Positions 60,478 through 64,000 of a DNA stretch of 64,000 nt are shown here, piece after piece. Made by a program: the position numbers and the translations under genes. The first letter of the stretch is position 1; every line of letters begins with the position of its first letter. Source of the stretch: Rhodobacter sp. 24-YEA-8 (GTDB lineage: Bacteria; Pseudomonadota; Alphaproteobacteria; Rhodobacterales; Rhodobacteraceae); contig NZ_FNSK01000004.1 of assembly GCF_900105075.1 (NCBI RefSeq), forward strand, positions 181,386 through 245,385. Direction: 5' to 3'. The notes under the pieces are model-generated. The model worked only from the letters and a program-made list of their open reading frames with translations, was not told where the DNA came from and did not search any database.

Positions 60478-61926
60478 TCAGAGTTGCAGGCAGAGGTATT
60501 TCACCTCGATATAGTCCTCTATCCCGTATTTCGAACCTTCACGGCCCTGCCCGCTTTCTTTGACACCGCCGAACGGCGCCGCCTCGTTCGAGATCAGGCC
60601 GGTGTTCACCCCGACCATTCCATATTCCAGCTTTTCGGCGACGCGGAACACCCGGCCGATGTCGCGCCCGTAGAAATAGGAGGCCAGTCCGAAGGGGGTG
60701 TCATTGGCCAGTGCCACGACCTCGGCCTCGGTTTCGAAGCGGAAGACCGGCGCGACGGGGCCAAAGATCTCTTCGTCGAAAAAGGCCATGTCGCGTCGGG
60801 TACCGGTGACGACCGTGGGCTGAAAGAACGTACCGCCAAGCGCATGGGGCTGGCCACCGGTGGCGATAGTCGCACCCTTTTCCCGGGCGTCGGCCAGCAA
60901 CTCCTGCACCTTCCTGACGGCGGCCACGTCGATCAGCGGCCCGATCTCGATCCCCGGCTCTGTCCCCTTCCCCACCTTCAGCGCAGAAACCCGCGCGGCC
61001 AGCTTTTCGACAAAGGCATCATGCACCCCTGCCTGCACAAACAGCCGGTTGGCGCAGACGCAGGTCTGCCCGGCATTGCGATATTTCGAGATCATCGCCC
61101 CTTCGACCGCCGCGCCCAGATCTGCATCGTCAAAAACGATGAACGGGGCATTGCCGCCCAGTTCCATCGAGGTCCGCTTCACCGTATCGGCGCATTGCCG
61201 CATCAATTCCTTGCCAACTTCTGTGGATCCGGTGAACGAGAGCTTGCGGATCGTGGGGTTGGAGGTGAGTTCGGCACCGATCTCGCGCGCGGATCCTGTC
61301 ACGACCGAAAGAACCCCGGACGGAACCCCCGCACGCTCAGCCAGAACTGCCAGCGCAAGGGCTGTGAGGGGGGTCTGGCTGGCGGGTTTCAGAACCATGG
61401 CGCAGCCCGCAGCCAGAGCCGGAGCGATCTTGCGGGTGATCATCGCGGCCGGGAAGTTCCAGGGCGTGATCGCCGCCGTCACCCCGACGGGCTGTTTCAG
61501 CACGATGATGCGCCGGTCGGGGGCCGGGCCGGGGATGGTGTCACCGTAAAGCCTCTTCGCCTCTTCGGCGAACCATTCGATATAGGCGGCGCCATAGGCA
61601 ATCTCGCCTTTCGCTTCGGCCAGCGGCTTGCCCTGTTCGCTGGTCAGGATCAGCGCAAGATCATCGGTCGCCGCCGTCACCAGATCGAACCAGCGGCGCA
61701 GGATAGCGGTGCGGTCCTTCGCGGGCCGGGCGGCCCAAGGTTCCTGCGCGATCCGGGCGGCCTCGATGGCCTTAGCAACTTCGGCCCGGCTGACCGATGG
61801 CACGGTGCCGATCACTGCGCCGGTGGCCGGGTCGGTCACTGCGATGGTCTTGCCGCTTTCCGCCGTCGCCCATGCGCCTGCGATCAGGTTGCGGCATTTC
61901 AGCAGGGAAGGATCGTTCAGCTTCAT
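60478..61926 (-). CDS. NAD(P)-dependent succinate-semialdehyde dehydrogenase-type aldehyde dehydrogenase
   Basis: 482 aa. P-W-N-F-P-A-A-M near 155, F-T-G-S-T-E-V-G near 231, base Glu in M-E-L-G-G-N-A-P, nucleophile in [10 protein letters not shown] second copy of the type also found at 30859; both belong with Fe-ADH genes, so the two operons have a similar alcohol-aldehyde-acid logic. Confidence 0.86.
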   Translation of the reverse strand: MKLNDPSLLKCRNLIAGAWATAESGKTIAVTDPATGAVIGTVPSVSRAEVAKAIEAARIAQEPWAARPAKDRTAILRRWFDLVTAATDDLALILTSEQGKPLAEAKGEIAYGAAYIEWFAEEAKRLYGDTIPGPAPDRRIIVLKQPVGVTAAITPWNFPAAMITRKIAPALAAGCAMVLKPASQTPLTALALAVLAERAGVPSGVLSVVTGSAREIGAELTSNPTIRKLSFTGSTEVGKELMRQCADTVKRTSMELGGNAPFIVFDDADLGAAVEGAMISKYRNAGQTCVCANRLFVQAGVHDAFVEKLAARVSALKVGKGTEPGIEIGPLIDVAAVRKVQELLADAREKGATIATGGQPHALGGTFFQPTVVTGTRRDMAFFDEEIFGPVAPVFRFETEAEVVALANDTPFGLASYFYGRDIGRVFRVAEKLEYGMVGVNTGLISNEAAPFGGVKESGQGREGSKYGIEDYIEVKYLCLQL

Positions 61927-62354
61927 TTCACAAGTCCCTCAAGGGCGGACCGCACATCCGCAGGAATCGGACAGGGCCGATGGGTCGCGGCATCCACATA
62001 CACATGGATGAAGAACCCCTCGGCCGAGGCCGTGTCGCTGTCGTCAGCAAACAGCGCCAGCTCATAGCGCACCGAGGAGTTGCCCAGCTTCGCCACCCGC
62101 ATCCCCGCAGTGATCCGCTGCGGATAGGACATCTCGCCGTGGTAGCGGCAGCCGGTTTCGGCAACGAGGCCGATGGAAGGGCTGGCCCTGGTGTCCAGCA
62201 ACCCAGCACGGATCAGCCATTCGTTCACGGTGGTATCGAACAGCTTGTAATGGACCACGTTGTTCAGGTGGCCATAGACGTCATTGTCGCTCCACCGCGT
62301 GGTGTGGCTTTGGAAATAGGCGTAATCGGCGCGTGTTCCGGGGGGGGTCCGCAT
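61923..62354 (-). CDS. Acyl-CoA thioesterase, 4-hydroxybenzoyl-CoA thioesterase-like hotdog fold
   Basis: 143 aa from the ATG at 62354, 1 bp after the Fe-ADH stop; the longer frame lies in that gene. Hotdog motif [13 protein letters not shown] near residue 18 with the catalytic Asp. Hydrolyses an acyl-CoA to the free acid; overlaps the SSADH-type gene by 4 bp. Confidence 0.85.
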   Translation of the reverse strand: MRTPPGTRADYAYFQSHTTRWSDNDVYGHLNNVVHYKLFDTTVNEWLIRAGLLDTRASPSIGLVAETGCRYHGEMSYPQRITAGMRVAKLGNSSVRYELALFADDSDTASAEGFFIHVYVDAATHRPCPIPADVRSALEGLVK

Positions 62355-62355
62355 A

Positions 62356-63513
62356 TCACCAGGCCTCCGTATAGATCGCCAGCGCATCCGCTTCGGTCAC
62401 CGGACGCGGGTTGTTGACCAGAAGGCGCTGCTGTTTCATCGCATCTGCCGCCATGCGCGGGAGGGCGTCTTCCGGAATGCCCACATCGCGCAGGCGCTGC
62501 GGCATCTGCAGCCGGCCGCTCAACGCCTGAAGTTCGCGCAGGAAAGCCTCGGCCCGGGTATCGAGCGGATGGTCAGCCAATTGCGGGAAGGCATCAGCGG
62601 CGATCTCCGCATAGGTCTCCGCCGCTATAGGCAGGTTGAAGCGCAGCACCGACGCCAGGACCAGCGCGTTCGACAGCCCATGCGGGATATGGAAGATGCC
62701 GCCCACCGGGTAGGCCAGCGCATGCACCGCCGCGACCGGCGAATTGGCAAAGGCCTGACCGGCCAGCATGGACCCCAGAAGCATCGCTTCCCGCGCGGCC
62801 ACGTCCGAGCCATCGCGCATGGCGGTCTCGATATTGGCGCCCAGCAGGCGCAGCGCCTCACGCGCCAGCATCCGCGACAGGGGGTTGTTGTTGGCATTGG
62901 CCGAGGCATAGGCCTCGATCGCATGGACCATGGCATCCACCCCGGTCGCCGCCGTGATCGACGCGGGGAGGCCCAGCGTCAGTTCAGCATCCAGGAGGGC
63001 GATGTCGGGCAGGATCAGCGGCGTGGAGACGCCGCGCTTTTCCTCCCCGCCCACGGTCAGGATCGCCACGGGCGTCACTTCGGACCCCGTGCCAGCGGTG
63101 GTCGGCACCAGAACCAGCGGCAGGCGCGGGCCACGGGCATTGCCCACGCCCCAGGCCTCATCCAGCGGCTGGTCCGAGCCGAGAAGCAGCGCCGCGACCT
63201 TGGCCACGTCAAGCGAAGACCCACCACCGAAGCCCAGGATCCCGGTCGCTTCCGCCGCGTGCCCGGCCTCGAGGGTGGCCATCAGGGTCGCGACCGAAGG
63301 ATCGGCCTCGACCGCGTCAAAGATCGTGACCTCATGCCCGGCGCCCCGCAGGGCAGCGATGGCCGGATCGGTCAGCCCCAGCTTGCGCAGCCCCGGATCC
63401 GTGACGACCAGTACGCGCGGGCCCAGCAGAGCCCCGGCGTGGCGGTCCAACTCTGCTGCCGCACCGGGACGGCACAGGATGGATTTTGTGGTGTTGAAGG
63501 TGAAGGGATTCAT
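62356..63513 (-). CDS. Iron-containing alcohol dehydrogenase
   Basis: 385 aa. NAD loop G-F-G-G-G-S-S-L-D-V-A-K near 95, P-T-T-A-G-T-G-S-E near 137, metal ligands in D-A-M-V-H-A-I-E and V-H-A-L-A-Y-P-V-G-G-x-F-H-I-P-H-G. A distant paralogue of the Fe-ADH at 32323. Probable diol or alcohol oxidation. Confidence 0.85.
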   Translation of the reverse strand: MNPFTFNTTKSILCRPGAAAELDRHAGALLGPRVLVVTDPGLRKLGLTDPAIAALRGAGHEVTIFDAVEADPSVATLMATLEAGHAAEATGILGFGGGSSLDVAKVAALLLGSDQPLDEAWGVGNARGPRLPLVLVPTTAGTGSEVTPVAILTVGGEEKRGVSTPLILPDIALLDAELTLGLPASITAATGVDAMVHAIEAYASANANNNPLSRMLAREALRLLGANIETAMRDGSDVAAREAMLLGSMLAGQAFANSPVAAVHALAYPVGGIFHIPHGLSNALVLASVLRFNLPIAAETYAEIAADAFPQLADHPLDTRAEAFLRELQALSGRLQMPQRLRDVGIPEDALPRMAADAMKQQRLLVNNPRPVTEADALAIYTEAW

Positions 63514-63525
63514 GCCGTTCTCCGG

Positions 63526-64000
63526 TCAGACCATCGAGAAGCCGCCATTGACGCTGATCACTTGCCCGGTCACCCAGGAGGCCGCGTCCGAGGCAAGGAA
63601 GGCCACCATCGGGGCCACGTCACCCGGCTGGCCCATGCGGCGCAGGGGATAGGCCTTAACGATTTTGTCCATGTTTTTAGCCAGGAATTCCGGGTCGCTG
63701 TGCGAGGTCTGGATCAGACCCAGCGAGACCGAATTGACCGTCACATTGTTGCGCCCCAGCTCACGCGCGATGGATTTGCCCAATTGCACGGTCGCACCAC
63801 GCGCGGCGGCGGCCAGCGCCAGATTCGCCTCGCCGATACGCGAGCTGTCGCCGATCAGGTTGATGATCCGCCCGCCGTTCTGCGCAATGAAATGCGGCGT
63901 CACGGCATGGCTGCAATGCAAGGCACCATAGAAGCAGGTATCGACCTGGGCCTTCCAGTCTGCCGGGGTGCTGTCCACGAACTTCTGGTATTCACGTAAC
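63526..64000 (-). CDS. SDR-family protein lacking the catalytic Tyr/Lys (5' end outside window)
   Basis: The frame is open to the window edge, so the Rossmann N-terminus is missing. About 158 residues remain: G-R-I-I-N-L-I-G-D-S-S-R, then A-A-A-A-R-G-A-T-V-Q-L-G-K-S-I-A-R-E-L, and the C-terminal G-Q-V-I-S-V-N-G-G-F-S. Where SDRs have Y-x-x-x-K-G/A-A, this has A-A-A-A-R-G-A, so both catalytic residues are replaced. Either a non-classical dehydrogenase or a hydratase/lyase-type SDR; first seen gene of the operon. Confidence 0.78.
   Translation of the reverse strand, partial: LREYQKFVDSTPADWKAQVDTCFYGALHCSHAVTPHFIAQNGGRIINLIGDSSRIGEANLALAAAARGATVQLGKSIARELGRNNVTVNSVSLGLIQTSHSDPEFLAKNMDKIVKAYPLRRMGQPGDVAPMVAFLASDAASWVTGQVISVNGGFSMV

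Overview
The window is GC-rich, densely packed DNA typical of a Rhodobacterales-like alphaproteobacterium (Paracoccus/Rhodobacter relatives). That placement is inferred from codon use, ATGA-coupled operons and gene content; no rRNA or tRNA gene is present to confirm it. Almost everything is catabolic: uptake systems paired with degradation pathways and a local regulator. I saw no CRISPR array, tRNA or rRNA.

Region 1 (1-7,700): the 3' end of an XRE-cupin regulator gene and a class I glutamine amidotransferase converge, across an intrinsic terminator, with a minus-strand operon for a branched-chain-amino-acid-type (LIV/HAAT) ABC transporter that ends in a glutamine-synthetase-like ligase. This looks like a gamma-glutamylation amine or amide utilisation module.

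Region 2 (7,700-17,500): a nine-gene valine/branched-chain keto acid operon. It encodes a small unknown protein, BCKDH E1alpha, E1beta, E2 and E3, an acyl-CoA dehydrogenase, 3-hydroxyisobutyryl-CoA hydrolase, 3-hydroxyisobutyrate dehydrogenase and enoyl-CoA hydratase. It is read divergently from an Lrp/AsnC regulator (BkdR type) with a palindrome in front of it.

Region 3 (17,700-28,050): a second complete LIV-type ABC transporter linked to a Tm-1-like (UPF0261) protein, a PEP-hydrolase-like TIM barrel and a protein made of two SRPBCC domains. Divergent to it are a degenerate PEP-hydrolase paralogue and a regulator in which the same barrel is fused to a degenerate sigma-54-activator-like AAA+ domain and a Fis HTH. 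This is the least understood system here and looks like a self-contained sensing, uptake and conversion unit. A broken IS6-type transposase follows.

Region 4 (28,850-40,850): a TRAP transporter (DctPQM) operon with Ldh-type, Fe-ADH, SSADH-type, tartrate/isopropylmalate-type and beta-hydroxyacid dehydrogenases. It is divergent from a GntR/FCD regulator, an aldehyde dehydrogenase and a D-apionate-oxidoisomerase-like (ApnO-like) protein. It is probably for a hydroxylated or branched sugar acid.

Region 5 (40,850-44,130): a decay zone. It holds a frameshifted DUF983 gene, a 57-bp AT-rich inverted repeat, an intact MTHFR-like gene, and fragments of an LldD-like FMN dehydrogenase, an acetoacetate decarboxylase, a conjugative relaxase and a D-amino-acid aminotransferase.

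Region 6 (44,160-56,110): a full bacterial microcompartment locus of the aminoacetone/1-amino-2-propanol (RMM/AAUM) type. It has a DeoR regulator, PLP phospho-lyase, CoA-acylating aldehyde dehydrogenase with a C-terminal encapsulation-like helix, two BMC-T paralogues, one BMC-P, one BMC-H, an unknown 155-aa protein, a polyamine-type ABC transporter with a Tat-type binding protein, an SDR dehydrogenase and an APH-fold kinase. Inferred route: aminoacetone -> 1-amino-2-propanol -> phosphate ester -> propionaldehyde -> propionyl-CoA.

Region 7 (56,110-64,000): a small decayed stretch, a DMT exporter divergent from a LysR regulator, and a minus-strand operon that runs off the end of the window. In transcription order it encodes an SDR lacking its catalytic Tyr/Lys, an Fe-ADH, a thioesterase, an SSADH-type dehydrogenase, XdhC and a MocA-like nucleotidyltransferase.
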